Shown: piece by piece, positions 1-14,170 of the stretch | How positions within the stretch are numbered: the stretch's first letter is position 1 | How the letters are laid out: every line of letters begins with the position of its first letter | Notes under the pieces: generated by a model | The model's database searches: none | Seen by the model: the letters and a program-made list of their open reading frames with translations, nothing else | What the model was told of the DNA's origin: nothing | Source of the DNA: Orbilia blumenaviensis | Taxonomy: Eukaryota; Ascomycota; Orbiliomycetes; Orbiliales; Orbiliaceae | DNA length: 64,000 nt | Assembly: GCA_036872755.1 (NCBI GenBank) | Contig: JAVHNS010000002.1 | Coordinates: forward strand, 1 to 64,000 | Direction: 5' to 3' | Position numbers and translations under genes: made by a program

Positions 1-410
1 TTTTTTTTGTTTTATTTAAATATAATTTTCTAATTTTTTTTTTAAATTTTTAAATAATATTTTATTATATAATTAAAATAAAAGATTTAATATTATTTTA
101 TATATATAAAAAAATATTTTATAATTTAAATTTTAAAATTTAATTATAATATAAATTATAATTATTTATATTTAATTTTAATTATATAATTATATAATAT
201 AATTATAAAAAATTGTATTTTCAAATATACAATTTCTTATATACAAATTTTTTTTAAATAAATTTTCCATATAATAAAATTTTATAAATAAATTTTATAT
301 AAAAATTTTTTATCAAATTTTATTATATTTTTTTTAAAACTTTTTTTTAAAAAAAAAAATTAATATTATAATTAGTTATATTAAATATATTTTAGTATAT
401 TAAATATAAA

Positions 411-764
411 CTAGGAGGCCGCTGCGCAGCACTCAAACCCGACTGCAGCATCTAGATCATATCTGACCATCCAAATAATAGCGCATTTTCACTCATTACA
501 AAAAGATGTTTAAATATTAAAGATAAAACCCAGATTGTAAACGAAACTCAGTTTATAGACACCCACCAGTCTCGACGAGACCACAAGAGTGCCAAGACCG
601 AAAAAAGTGCCAAGACTTGAAAAACGCCATACAAATTTGTATGGCAAAATTTCAAAATTTTTTTCTCTAAGTCGGCCAAAAACAACACATTTTTTGGCAG
701 ATCTGGTATGGATCGCGCCTCGCGCAAGTTCAACTCTAACCCTCCTGCAATACTGCAGTCGGGC
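411..764 (-). mobile_element. Helentron-like short element, copy A
   Basis: This 354-bp copy is one of the best preserved. Read on the minus strand it starts GCCCGACTGCAG, just after a T. It ends with a CTGCAGTCGGG-type inverted copy of its own start (here GCTGCAGTCGGG), then the palindrome GCTGCGCAGC, then CCTCCTAG, and the next base is T. In the middle lies the perfect palindrome GCCATACAAATTTGTATGGC (626-645). There is no coding capacity. T/T insertion, asymmetric inverted repeats and a 3' hairpin fit Helentron/Helitron2-type elements; the class assignment is inferred. Confidence 0.75.
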
Positions 765-830
765 ATTTATTTAACTTTGAATTTAATTTATAAATTAAAT
801 TTATAATATAAATATTTAAATTATAAATTT

Positions 831-1713
831 AAGAGTAAATTAAACTAAAATCAAATTATTTATAAATATATTATATTAATAATATATTTTTAGAATAAAT
901 TATGTAAAAAATATTATATATAATTTAATGTGTTATATATATATAACATTTATTTAAGTATATAATATTTAAATTTATAAACAATTTATATTTGTATAAA
1001 TAATATTTATATATATAAAAATTTTTAAATAATAGTAGTTTTAAAATTTTTTTTTAAATTTTATTAATTAATTTATTAATATTTAATATATTTTATTTAT
1101 TATTTTTATTTATTAAATTTAATATATTTTTATTAAAAATTATATTATTTAATATTTTTATATTTAACTTAGTTTATTTTAAAAAAATAATCTAAATATT
1201 TTAGATTAAAAATATAATTAATTAAAGAATATTAGACTATTTTGGGAATTTCCTATTTAGGAAATAACCGGGATAGGTGTAACAATTTAAAATAAAATAA
1301 AATTTTATAATAAAAAAAATTTTAATTAAAAAAAAATTGATTTAGTTAGATTAATAAATCAATATAATTATTATTTAATTAATAATTTTCATAAATTTAA
1401 AAATAATAAAATTTTTTAATTTATAAAAAAAAATATAAACCCAAATTTAAAATTATATTATAAAAATAATACTACATTAATATTTTTACTGTTGAAATTT
1501 AATTAAAATATATTATTTAATTAAATATATTAAAATTAATTATTATTAATATTATATTAAAATTTATTATAAAAAAAATTATATTAAAATTAAATATTTA
1601 TAATGTTATATTAAAATTAATTTTAAAATTTTATAATTAAAAAATTATTTATAACTTATAAAACCATCCAATTTTTTAAACAAAATTAAAATAAATATTT
1701 AATTAAAAATTAA
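831..1713 (+). repeat. Diverged repeat M, copy 1
   Basis: This stretch can be followed against 24,843-25,860 over most of its length in the same orientation. A clear anchor is the block AATATTAGACTATTTTGGGA in this copy (near 1,228-1,247), matched by AATATTAGGCTGTTTTAGGA in the other. Differences are mostly C/T and G/A. The ends are estimates made by eye. The repeat class is unknown, and there is no open frame. Confidence 0.6.
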
Positions 1714-2999
1714 ATTCTATATTATATTAAAATATTAATTATATAAAAAATATAATTTATGCAATATTTATACTCTTTTTTTTTATATTATTTAATAATA
1801 ATATTAAATTAATCAAATTAAAAATTTAGTTAATAAAAAAAATGAAAAAAAAAACAGAATTGTTAAATTAAATAATTTGATTAAAAATTTAATAATAATT
1901 AATTATTTAATTACTAAAATAATAATTAGAATAAATAAAAAATGTTTAAGGTTAGTTATCATTAATAAAAATAATTAATAATACAATAAAAAAAATATTA
2001 ATAAAACTATTTAAATAAATTTTAAATTATATAAATAAAAGCATATTATCAAATTTGTTGATTTAAATTAAAATCTTTTTTTTTTTAAAAAAAAGTTGGA
2101 TGGTGATTATATTCTATTTATTATTAAATATATTAAAAAATATAAAATTACTTATAAATAATTTTAAAAAAATTTGGTTTTTAAAATAATTTAAAACACT
2201 TAAATTATTAATATTATAAAAACATAAATATTTATTATATTTTAAAATAAAATTATTTTTAATTAAGAATTATAAAATTATAAAAAAGTTATAAATTATA
2301 TTAAAAAATTTTATTAATATAAACTTATTTAAAAAAAATTAAATTTATATAAAATTAATGGTTTTTTTAAATTTATAGAATTATTATTTAAATATAAAAT
2401 TTTTATATTAAAATAAATATTTAAAATAAAAATTCAAAATAATTTAATTCAATATAAAATTAAATTAATAATTTATGAAAACCTTTAATTTAATATTAAT
2501 TTAAATATAATTACCCTTATAACTAAATTAATAATTTTTAAATTGTTTTTAATATTAATTATTTTTAAAAATTAGAAATTATATTAATTAAATATTAAAA
2601 TTATATTTTTAATTTTTATTTTTTTAAAAAAATATATATAATATTATTAAAAGATTATTATAAAAGAATATTTAAAAAGTTTAAAAATTTAATTTATATT
2701 TTAATTATATATTATATAATTTGTATTAAATATTTAAAATTTGAAATATAAATATTAATATTTTTTTTAGAAAATTTAATTTTATATTATACAAAAATAA
2801 TAAGAATTTATATATTAATTAAAATAATCATATTATAATTTTTTTCTATATAAATAATTTATTTATAATAATTATTATATTATTTTTGATAATTAAACTT
2901 AAAAAAATATTTAAAATTAAATATGAAATAATTAATATTAAAAAAATTAAAGTTTTTTTAAAAATCTTTATTAAAAAAAATAAAAAAAAAAGATAGTTA

Positions 3000-3145
3000 T
3001 TATTTTTTAATAAATATTTATTAAATTTATTTTATTTATTACAACATAAATCAATATAATATTATAAAAATTTTAATAAAATAAAATTTTATTATTAAAG
3101 ATAATATACTATTAATAGATAATAAAATTTATTAATATTAATAAT
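3000..3145. repeat. Diverged repeat, inverted relative to 30,335-30,480
   Basis: The run before the 3,150 element (a region around ATTATTAAAGATAATATACT) reads as the reverse complement of 30,335-30,480, with A/T-type substitutions. It directly abuts the Helentron-like end at 3,150. This is a by-eye match. Confidence 0.5.
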
Positions 3146-3149
3146 TAAA

Positions 3150-3420
3150 CTAGACGGCTGCTTCGCAGCACGCAAACCCGACTGACTGCCCACGATTTTG
3201 TTCTCCTTTTTTTTTTTTGGATTTTGCCAATCACTTCGAGCCACCAATCTATCATTTCACTTCAAAACTTCCCATCGATGCATCACTAGCATAATTGTAC
3301 GAACATACATTCATTTCTCTGAATATCATAATGTCACCACAATAGTGCCCCCTTAAGTGATTAGTAGACTCTACGACAAACCCAGCAACACCTAAATCTG
3401 ATATAGAAAACCAAAATCTT
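3150..3420 (-). mobile_element. Helentron-like 3' end (copy B) with unusual GC-normal body
   Basis: On the minus strand the sequence ends GCTGCGAAGCAGCCGTCTAG followed by T. This is the same architecture as the other copies, but with a different hairpin: stem GCTGC/GCAGC around a 3-base loop instead of the GCTGCGCAGC palindrome. The inverted repeat CAGTCGGG is present. Beyond it, about 235 bp (3,185-3,420) have near-normal base composition and do not resemble the other copies. No GCCCGACTGC start is found at the far side. It may be a 3'-truncated relative, or a related element carrying captured sequence. Confidence 0.5.
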
Positions 3421-4721
3421 GAAAATTTTGATATTATTTAAACTTTAAAATTTGATAAGAATAATAAAAAAAGAAAGTAATAATCTTTTAAGTTATTAAA
3501 GTTATAGAATAAATTTATTAAACTGGTAAAATAAGAATTATTATATTTAATTTATTTTAATATTTATAAAAATTATTATAATAATTTAATTTTTAAAATT
3601 TTATTAAATTAAATATATGTTTTAAGTTTATATGTTGTAATATTTTAAATCTTTAATTTAAATAAAATGTATATAGATATTATTTAATATTTAATAAATT
3701 TCTAAAACATAAGTAATTATATTTTATTTATAATTATTTTGAAAATATAAATTTAAAATATAAATATTTAATTATTTTTAAAAAAATTATAAATACTAAT
3801 TAAGAATAATAATATTAATATAACTTGTAATTATTGATCTTTTAATTTATATTATTTATGGATTAAATTTTTAAATAAATATTAAAAAATATAAGATTTA
3901 AAATAAATTATTTTTTAGTAGGTTTTATTTAAGGTTTTATATTTATATAATTTTAAATTTTTATTTTATAAATTAAAAATATTATTTTTAAAAAATATAT
4001 TAAAAAATAAAAAATTTAGTTAATATTAAATATTTTAATATTAATATATATATTATTATTATTAAAGTTTTTTTCAAAAATAACAAAAATTATTTATTAA
4101 TAATATAAATTTTTATTTAATAAACTTATATATTTAATAAGTAATATAATAAAAATATAATAATACAAAAAAACAAATAAAAATAAAGAAAATATATTTT
4201 ATATTTTAATAAATAAAATTCAAAATAAGAAAATTAAAAAATTATATTTTTAAATTTTAGGTTTTTTTTTAAAACCATAATTTCCACTTTCCAAATTGTT
4301 ATAATGATATTAGATTTTAATTAAAAATTCATTTTATAATATTTTATTTTTATTTTTATATTATTTAAAAAAAAATTTTAAATAATTTATTTTAAAAGAT
4401 ATTAATAATTTATATATTAATATTATATTTAATATAATATTTAATATTAATAAATTTAATCTTAAATTAAATTTTTTACTTTAATTTATAAAAAAATTAT
4501 TATTAGAAATAAAAAATTAATATAATACTACTTTTAATTATTTAAATAATAAAATAATAAAATTATATTATTTAAAAAAAATATATATAGACTATATAGT
4601 AAATATAATAAAATATTTTTAATTTAAAAATATATTTATTAAAAAAATAATAAATAATTATAATAAATTAATTAATATAAATTAATAAAAATCTTTAATA
4701 CTAAGTAATAATAATAAATTA

Positions 4722-4794
4722 ATAATTAATAAAATTATTATAAAATAATTAATAAAATTATTATAAAATAATTAATAAAATTATTATAAAATAA
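4722..4794. repeat. Tandem repeat, 23-bp unit, about 3 copies
   Basis: The unit TAATAAAATTATTATAAAATAAT-like is repeated about three times without visible change. It lies within the AT-rich block and has no gene near it. Confidence 0.7.
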
Positions 4795-5316
4795 TTAAAA
4801 AATTATTAAAAAGTTTTACAATTTTTATAAAATAACTTATTTTATTTATATAATTTTTAAAAAAAAAATATTATATATTAATAAAATTAATAATTAAATT
4901 ATTTATAAATATATTAAATTTATATTTAAATTTTTAAAATATAATTAATTATTAAATAATTTAATTAAAATTAGTAAAAAATAAAAATTAATTTTTAAAA
5001 CTTTTAAAGAAAAAAATTCTTTAATAATTATAAATAAATTAATAAATCAAAAAAAATATTATAATATAATAATTAAAAATTAAGAAATTATAAAAGATCC
5101 TATAAAAACAAATATTATTAAAAAAAATATTAATTTTAATATAGAAATTAATAATTTGTAGTGTAATATCAAAATAATAAAATAATTTTTATATTTATTA
5201 TATTATATAATATAAAGTTTACATAATTCTTTTTTAACAAAAAATATAATCTTTTTAAACACTTTATTTAATATAAATATATAAAAATAGTTTTCTAACA
5301 AAATATTATTTTTTAT

Positions 5317-5632
5317 GCCCGACTACATTTATGCAGGAGGGTTAGAGTTGAACCAACGCAAAACACGATCCATATTAGATCTGCCAAAAAATATATTGTT
5401 TTTGGCTAACTTAGAAAAAAAACTTTTTAAAATTTTCTTATACAAATTTATATAAAATTTTTCAAATTTTAATAAATTATACTATTATTTTTTTAGTTTT
5501 AGTATTTTTGTGGTTTTATTAAAACTAAATTTTATTTAAGCTATAAAAGAATATACATTATTATTTTTTTTATATATAATTAAGATTCAAAATAGTGCAG
5601 TCAAGTTTAAGTACTGCACAACAGCCTCCTAG
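5317..5632 (+). mobile_element. Helentron-like short element, copy C
   Basis: This 316-bp copy runs from GCCCGACTAC (preceded by T) to GCCTCCTAG (followed by T). Its terminal sequence shows RIP-type decay: GACTAC where others have GACTGC, and TACTGCACAACAGCC where the best copies have TGCTGCGCAGCGGCC. The central palindrome has decayed to TATACAAATTTATATAA. Confidence 0.72.
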
Positions 5633-6456
5633 TTTATTTTTAAACTTAACATATTATATTAAATTATAAATTTAAACTTATAAATCAAAATTTATATATT
5701 ATTATTAATAAATTAAATTTTAATTTTTATAATTTCTTTAATATTATTTATATATTATTTTAATAAAAAACAAAATATTAAAGCCATCTTAAAAATCAAA
5801 AATTTATAATATATAATTATTCTATTAATATTAAATATATATAAATATTTTTTATTTTTAAAATTAAATTCTTTTCTAATATTATATTTATTAATTTAAA
5901 AATTTTATTATTAAAATTGTTATATTTTAATTACTAATTTTTATATATATATGTAATTTAATTACACTTATATTATTAAATACAATAATATTATATTTTG
6001 TATAAGTATTTTATTTAATTTTATTTTTTTAATATTTAAAATTATTATATATAAATAATAAAATTATTAAAAACTAATATAAAAATATTATATTAATATA
6101 AATTATTTTAAAATTATAAAAAACTAAAATTATTTTTATCGATTAATTTATATATATAAACTATTTAATATAATATAGAAAAACTTTATTTATACATTTT
6201 TATAAATTATAAATGGTTATAAAGTTATATAAATTATAAATATCCAAAATCTACTTTTAATTTATAACTTATTTATTTTTTTTTTTTTCTCTTTTAAAAA
6301 ATTATAAATATATTTCTTTTTGAATTAAATGTTGTTTTTTAAACCTTATAATTTAATTTTAATTATATTAAAAGGTTTGTTCTTTAATCCCTTTTATTTT
6401 TCTATAATTTATTTATTAACTTTTATTATAAAAATAATTAATCAATTCTTTTATAT

Positions 6457-6807
6457 ACCCGACTGCAGTATTGCAGGAGGGTTAGAGTTGAACCAGTGCG
6501 ATCCATACCAGATTTGTCAAAAAATGTGTTGTTTTTGGTGAACTTAAAGAAAAGTTTTTTGAAATTTTCTTATATAAATTTGTATGGGGTTTTTTAAGTT
6601 TTGGTATTTTTTCCAGTCTTAACACTCTTATAATCTCATCGAGACTGGGTTTTTATCTATAAATTGAGTTTCATTTATAAACTGGATTTTATTTTTAAAA
6701 TTTAAACATCTTTTGATTATAAATGAATATGCGTTATTATTATTAATGGATTCAGATATGATCTAGATGCTGCAGTCGGGTTTGAATGCTGCGCAGCGGC
6801 CTCCTAG
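6457..6807 (+). mobile_element. Helentron-like short element, copy D
   Basis: This 351-bp copy begins ACCCGACTGCAGTATTGCAG after a T and ends GCTGCGCAGCGGCCTCCTAG before a T. The subterminal CTGCAGTCGGG is intact, so both arms of the asymmetric inverted repeat and the 3' hairpin can be read directly. The body closely matches copy A. A small open frame crossing its start is a chance frame. Confidence 0.75.
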
Positions 6808-7275
6808 TTACCCAATACTGCAACATAATTATTTAAATTTAAATTTATAATTTAATATTAAATAAAAGTAAATTTATATACTTAATTTAATATATAATTT
6901 AACAACAATAAGATTTTTTTTTTAATATAACAAAACTAGTATAATATAAAATTTATTTATTTTAAGCCAATTTAAATTTATAAAAAACAATAATAATATA
7001 AAATTTTTGTAAAAATATTATTTAAAAAATTTAATTCAATATATATAAAAAATATATTTTAATTATCAACAATATTTTTTTTAAAAAAAAATTAAAATTA
7101 ATATTATATTTAAATTTAATATTATTTTTATAATATTAACAAAATCTAAAAAAATAGAAATTTATATAATTCCTATATTTAAATATCTTAACAAAATAAT
7201 ACTAATATTAGTTTTTTTAAATTAATTTATATTAAATTTTATAATAAAATTTAATAATTATAATTTATTAATTAT

Positions 7276-7500
7276 AATTTTTATAAAAATTATACTTAAT
7301 AGATATTAAATAATTTTTATAAAAATTATACTTAATAAATATTAAATAATTTTTATAAAAATTATACTTAATAAATATTAAATAATTTTTATAAAAATTA
7401 TACTTAATAAATATTAAATAATTTTTATAAAAATTATACTTAATAAATATTAAATAATTTTTATAAAAATTATACTTAATAAATATTAAATAATTTTTAT
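7276..7500. repeat. Tandem array, 36-bp unit, about 6 copies
   Basis: The unit holds AATAAATATTAAATAATTTT followed by TATAAAAATTATACTT. It repeats about six times with only one or two base differences (AGATATT for AAATATT in the first unit). Near-identity in a region otherwise full of mutations points to recent expansion. Confidence 0.85.
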
Positions 7501-10500
7501 ATATTTTAAATAAATTATAAAAATAAATAATAATTTATATAAATTAATTATAAATTATTTTTAAAAAATTTAAATAAATATTAAAATAATTAAATTTTTT
7601 CTTTTTAATTTTAATTTAATTATTATTTTTAATATATTTAATATAAATTAATTTAAAAAATTATTTTTAATATTAAATATAAAATAAAATTTATATATAA
7701 TTAAATATATAAATTATAATTAATTAAATCTATTTTATATTATTATATTTTTTTATTTAAAAAAAATATATTTATAAAAAATTAGTATTTTATTTTTACT
7801 AAAAAAAAATTTATTTATTAATAATTTAAATTTCATTTTAATTATTATTATATTTATAAAAATAAAAAAAATTTATTAAAAAATAATTTAATAATTTTAA
7901 TATACCTTATTAAAATAAATATAATCTTTACTTTTAGAAATTAATATAAATAAAATAAAATTATAAAATAATTATTATATTTAAATTTAGTAAATTTATA
8001 TAAAATATTATATAAATTTATTAAATTTTTAAAAAAATTTTATATATATAAATATTAAAAATAATATTTATAAAATTATATTTATTATAATTAAATTCTT
8101 AATTAATATTAATATAAATTTATTAAAATTAATAATTTGATAAAAAATATATAAAATATTTAATAATTTATTTAATTATTATAATTTAATATAATATTTT
8201 AAATATATTAAATATAAATTAAATAATTATAACTGTTATTTAATATTTATAAAAAACAATATATTATACCAAATTAATAAAATAATTATAATATTAAAAA
8301 AATATAAATTTAATACTTAAGTAATTTTTAAAATAATTTAAAAAATTTTAAAAATAATATAATTATAAATAATTTTATAAATATAAAAAAATAATATAAT
8401 TTATTGTAAAATAATTATTATTAATAATATATTTTTCAAAAATATAGGAATATTTTTATATAATAATTAAAAAACATTCTTATTTTTTATTATAATTTAA
8501 ATATTATAAATTAGTTATTAAAATTATTATATAATAAACATTTTTGGAGTTGTAAAATTTTTCTTTGTATTATTAAAAAACAATTATAATTTAATTATTA
8601 ATTTTAATTTTAAATATAATTAATTATTGAATTTAATTTTTAAAAATAAATTAAAATTTTTCTAAAAAAAAATATTAAAAAATTATATTAAAATTTATTT
8701 TTAATAATAATATTGTTCATAATTTTATATTATCTTTTATAATAAATAATTATTTATAATAAAAAAAAAAAATTATAAATTAAAATTTTATATATAATTT
8801 AATTATAAAAATATATATTTATATTAATATTAAATTCTTAATTTTAAAATTTATTATAAATTTTTATTTTTTTCAAATAATTTATAATATTTAATATAAT
8901 TCTATATTCTATTTCTTTTAAATATTAAATAACTTTATAAATTTTTTTTAACAATTTTATTATTAAAATTAACAAAAAAGATTTTTTAATAAAATTTAAA
9001 CCCTATATTATTTTAATTTTAAATAAAATAATATAAATTATTTCAAAATTATTATTTTAATTAATATTTTTATATTAATTTACTAAATTTATAATAATCT
9101 AATCTTAAATTTTTTTTTACACTTTATTAACTATAAACATAAAAACTTATACAAAATCTGAAATTTTTAAAATTAAATTTTCTAAAAATTTTAAAAATAA
9201 CTAAAATTTGTGGTATTATTATTAATTTTAATAAAAATAATAAATAATTTTTTAAAAATAAAAATTATATTTTTAATAATTTTATTAAATTTAATTATTT
9301 ATAAATTAAAATTTATTAAAACTATTAAAAATAATTTTATAATTATAAAAACTTTTAAACAAATCTCAAAAACATTTAATATAAAATTAATAATAAAATT
9401 TTTAATAATATTTTTTAAATTATTTATAATTAAAAAATCTTAATAATTATTAATATTAAATATAAAAAACATTTTTTATATAAAAATAAAAATACTTAAT
9501 TTAACAATTTTTAATACTAAATCCCTAATTAACAACATTTTAATTAAAAAACAAACTTATTTTTTTAAATATTTTACAAAAAATAAAAATAGATTTTTAT
9601 TTATAAATTTAACAAAATTATATATTATTTTATAATTTATATAATTTTTAATTTTATTATTATAAACAATATATTATAAATTAAAAACATAAACTAAATA
9701 ATTAACATTAAATTATATTATTTTATTTTAAAAATGAATAATATTATTAATAATAAAATTATTAAATTATAATTTTTAAAATAATATATAAAATATTATA
9801 TTATTAATTTATTGTATTTATTTATTTAAATAAATATTTTTATTAATATTTTTTTAAATTAATAAAATTAATAATACTCTTAATTAATTTTTAACATATC
9901 AAAATATCATATTATATAAAAAAATATTTTAAATTAATTTTAATTAATATATATTATTTATTATTAAAAAAATTTAAATTTTTTTAAATAATTTTTAATT
10001 TAATTAATAAATTTAAAAAATAACATTTATTTTAAATAATATATTAGTATTAATTATATTAATTTTATTAATAATTAATATATTTTTATTTTTTTATTTA
10101 TTTATTATAATAATATTTATTCTAAATTTGGTAATAATAATTAGGTTTATATTTAATTATTTATCAATTTTTTTAAATTTTTATATTTAAATATTTAAAA
10201 ATAAATATATTATAATTTTTATAATATTAATAATAATAATATTAACTAATATTATTAGTTTTAAAATATTTTATTAATTTATAATAATAGATAATAACTT
10301 AATTATTTTAATAATTTAAATTTTTTTAATATTATTTTTATTTGATAGGTATATGATAATTTATTTATTTTGATTTTAAACTTTTATTATTTTGATAATA
10401 ATTATTAATACCACACTCTATTTATAATTTAAAATTAAAATTCTAAATATTTTTAAAAAAATATTAATTTATGAATTTATTAATAAATAAATTAATTTAA

Positions 10501-12335
10501 TATTTAATAAATTAAAAAAATTATTAATTATTATTTTTAAAAAATTAAAAAACATTTCATTAACTTCAAAATTTTATATTATTATTTATCATTTTTTTTA
10601 AATTTTTATTTATATCTTAATATTTTTATTTTAAAAATCAAAAAAATTAGAAATATTAACATTATATTTTTTTTTTAATAAAAATATATAAATTTAAATT
10701 TTATCATCTATTTTTATATAAAAAGACAACTTATAAAACTTAATATTAAAGTTTTAGATTATAAATTATATAACAATTTTAATATCAATTGATTTTGTAA
10801 ACTTTTTTTATTTAATTTTATTATAATAATTATTTTTAAATTAATATTGGAAATAGACTCTTTTATTTTAAACTTTATTATTATTTTCCAATAATTTTTT
10901 TACATTTTTAAGTTTTTTTTCTTTTAATTATTATAAAAAAAATATTAATTAAATTTTTATAATTTTTATATATTTTAAATAAAATATTTTAAATTATTAT
11001 ATAGTAGTGGTAAAATAACTATTAAATTCTTATAAAATAATTTATAATATAATAAATCAATATTAAATATTTAATTTTAATAAACAATAATATAATATTA
11101 TAATTATATTGATAAATAATTATAATTATAATATTTTATGTATTTATATATTATTTATTTTATTTTATTTTTATATTTTATATTTTTATTATTATCTATA
11201 TAATTTTTAATAATTAAATTTTAAAAAATATTAAAACAATAATTTAATTTTTTTTTTTTTTTATATTTATGGTAGTTAATATTATATTTATAATAATTAA
11301 TAAAATTTACAATTATTATATTTTTTTTTTAAAATATCTTTTTTAAAATTATCGTAAATTTCAAATTCTTTTTTTAATAAATTAAAATTAAAATTATATA
11401 ATTTAATATAATAATTAAAAATTATTATTTTTATAAAATAAATTATTTTTTTTATATATTTAATATTTTATATAATATTTTTTCAAATATTTAATAAATT
11501 AATATTTTTTTGTAATTATATAAAATAATAAATGTGGAAAGTATTTTATTTGTTTATTTTAATAATTTTAAAATAATAATCCACCTTACTAAATATATCA
11601 AATTTTATTTTATTTTTTTTGTAATTGGATATATTAAAATATTAAAAAAAACTTTAATTATATTATAAAAAATCATTGTAAAGATTATTAAATTATTAAT
11701 AATATTTACTTATTTTAATTATTTTTATATTTTATTTATTAATTAATTATTTATAAGTTAATTAGTTAATTTATAAGTTATTAGGTTACTTAAATTATAT
11801 AAATTAATTATAAATTAAATAGCAAAAATTTTATATTTAATTAATAAAAATAAAACTTTTTTTTATATTATCATTTTTTTTTTATTAAAAAATAAAATAT
11901 AATAAATTAAAATTATAATTTTTTATATAATTTGTTAAATAATAAAATTAAAAAATTTTTTAATATTTTATAAATTTTTTACTACTTTTCAAAAATTATT
12001 AGTATTTAAAAATTTTAAAATTTTTTAAATATTTTTTTAATATATTATTTAATAATAATTGTGGTAATATAGTAGAAATTATATTTAAAATTTAAATATT
12101 AATTTTAAAAAACTTTTATTGATATAACCCCTAATATTATTTTAAAAAAAAATTAAAAAAATATTAATAAAATAATTTTTTATAATAAATTTTTATCATA
12201 TTACTAAATCTTATTTTTATTTTTTATTTTATTAATTCCTTCAAATTTATTTTTATTTTTTTTTACATCATTAAAAACAAAATTAAACAAAACAAAATTT
12301 TTAATTTTTTTTATTAATTTTATATTAATAATATT

Positions 12336-12461
12336 TTTTATAATATTAATATTATTTTTTATAATATTAATCTTATTTTTTATAATATTAATCTTATTTT
12401 TTATAATATTAATCTTATTTTTTATAATATTAATCTTATTTTTTATAATATTAATCTTATT
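12336..12461. repeat. Tandem array, 21-bp unit, about 6 copies
   Basis: A 21-bp unit around ATAATATTAATCTTATTTTT is repeated about six times. The first unit differs (ATTAATATTA). It lies in gene-free AT-rich DNA. Confidence 0.8.
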
Positions 12462-14170
12462 AAAGAATAAATTTAATCTTTAATTAATATTTTAATATTT
12501 TTCAAAATATTTTTTTAATTTAAATAATTTATTTTTAATATTTTTATTTTCAATATTAATTTATATATATAAGTTATATTTAATATATTTAATAATTTTA
12601 TTATAAATATAAAGAATTCTTTTTATTAAATTGATAAATATTTTATATTTTAATAAAAAATCTAAATATTATTTATTAATTTTAATATTTTTATATAAAA
12701 AATTATTATATTTAAATTCTAATAAAACTTAATATATAACAATAAATTTAATAAATAAATAAAAATATAATATTTTAAAATTTAAAAATTTTTTTAATAT
12801 TTATATAATATTAATTATTTTAAATAATAAAAAATTAGATTTAAATAATAAATTAATTATATTTTAAAAAATAAATAATATAATTATTATATAACTAATT
12901 ATTAATTTATATATTTTATTTATAAACACATTATTTAATACAAACTTTTATATTTTTTTAACTATCTTATTTTATATAATTATTATTTTTTTAATTTTTA
13001 TTAAATTAATTAAATAATCTAAAATATAATTTTTTTTAATAATTATAATTTAGACTAAATTTATTATATTTTAAAAATATTAATATAAAATTTTTATTTA
13101 AAATAATATAATAATTTTTATATATAAAATTTTTATTTTTTATTAACATATAAATATAAAAAAAATTAAATTAAATAATTTTTAATTTATTAAATAAAGT
13201 ATTTCTTATTTTCAATTTTTTTATGATTGTATAGTAATTAAATATATTATAAATAAAATACAATTATTTAAAAATATATTTAAAATTAATAAAAATCTAA
13301 TAATTTTTTATAATTTTAAAAATAATATCATTTTTAATAATTAAAAAAAAATTATTAAATTCTTTTTTTTTATTTTTAAATTATATTTTAAAATTCTTTA
13401 ACAATTTAATTCTTTAATATTATAATAATTAATATATATAAATATTTAAAATAAATATATAAAAAAAAAATTAAAATTATAATAATATTATATTAATTAA
13501 AAACTTATTAATAAAACTTTAAATATAATTAAAAATTTCTTATAATAATTTGAGGTTTATTAAGATTATTATTTAAATTAATTTTTAAATATATATATAT
13601 TTTTTTTATTTTTAATTTAATTATAATAATAAACTAATTATATATGAGTTTAATTTTTAATAAATAAAATTAATTATAATTTAAAAAAATATTAAATATA
13701 ATAAATATAAAAATATAATTTTTAAATATAATAAAAAAAATTATTAACAAACTTCAAAATTATTTTTAATCTAAATTATTATTATTTAATAAAGATCTTT
13801 ATGAATTTTTAAACCCAAAACACACATTTAATAAATAACTAAAAAATTAAAAAAAATATTTTATAAAAATAAATAAACAAATCATAAATAATTATAAAAA
13901 ATTTAATATATATTTTATAATTATTTATAAAAATAAAAAATAAAACAAAAAATAATAAAAAATTTAATATATTTAAAAATATTAATAAATAAATATATAT
14001 AATTTTTTTTTATAAAATAATATTTTAACTTTTTTAATATTAAATAATATTAATATATCTTATTAATAATTATATATTTTTTAATAATATATAAATTACT
14101 TACTTTCTTATTTAGACCATATTTAAAAATTATTATTTAAAATATCTAGTAAAAAAAGAAGATTCTAAAA

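Noticed and set aside
411..764. Classical terminal-inverted-repeat DNA transposon (MITE) for the ten-copy family
   Set aside because: The inverted repeat is at the very end on one side but about 35 bases inside on the other, and no target-site duplication is seen; the layout fits Helentron-type ends better.
411..764. Canonical Helitron (5' TC, A-T target)
   Set aside because: The 5' end is [G/A]CCCGAC after T rather than TC after A, so only the CTAG end and hairpin fit the canonical form.
7276..7500. CRISPR array
   Set aside because: Direct head-to-tail repeats without distinct spacers, in a eukaryotic context.
9210..9443. 77-codon open frame in the AT-rich block
   Set aside because: Composed almost only of Ile, Leu, Lys, Asn and Phe, as expected from random AT-rich DNA, with no recognisable motif.
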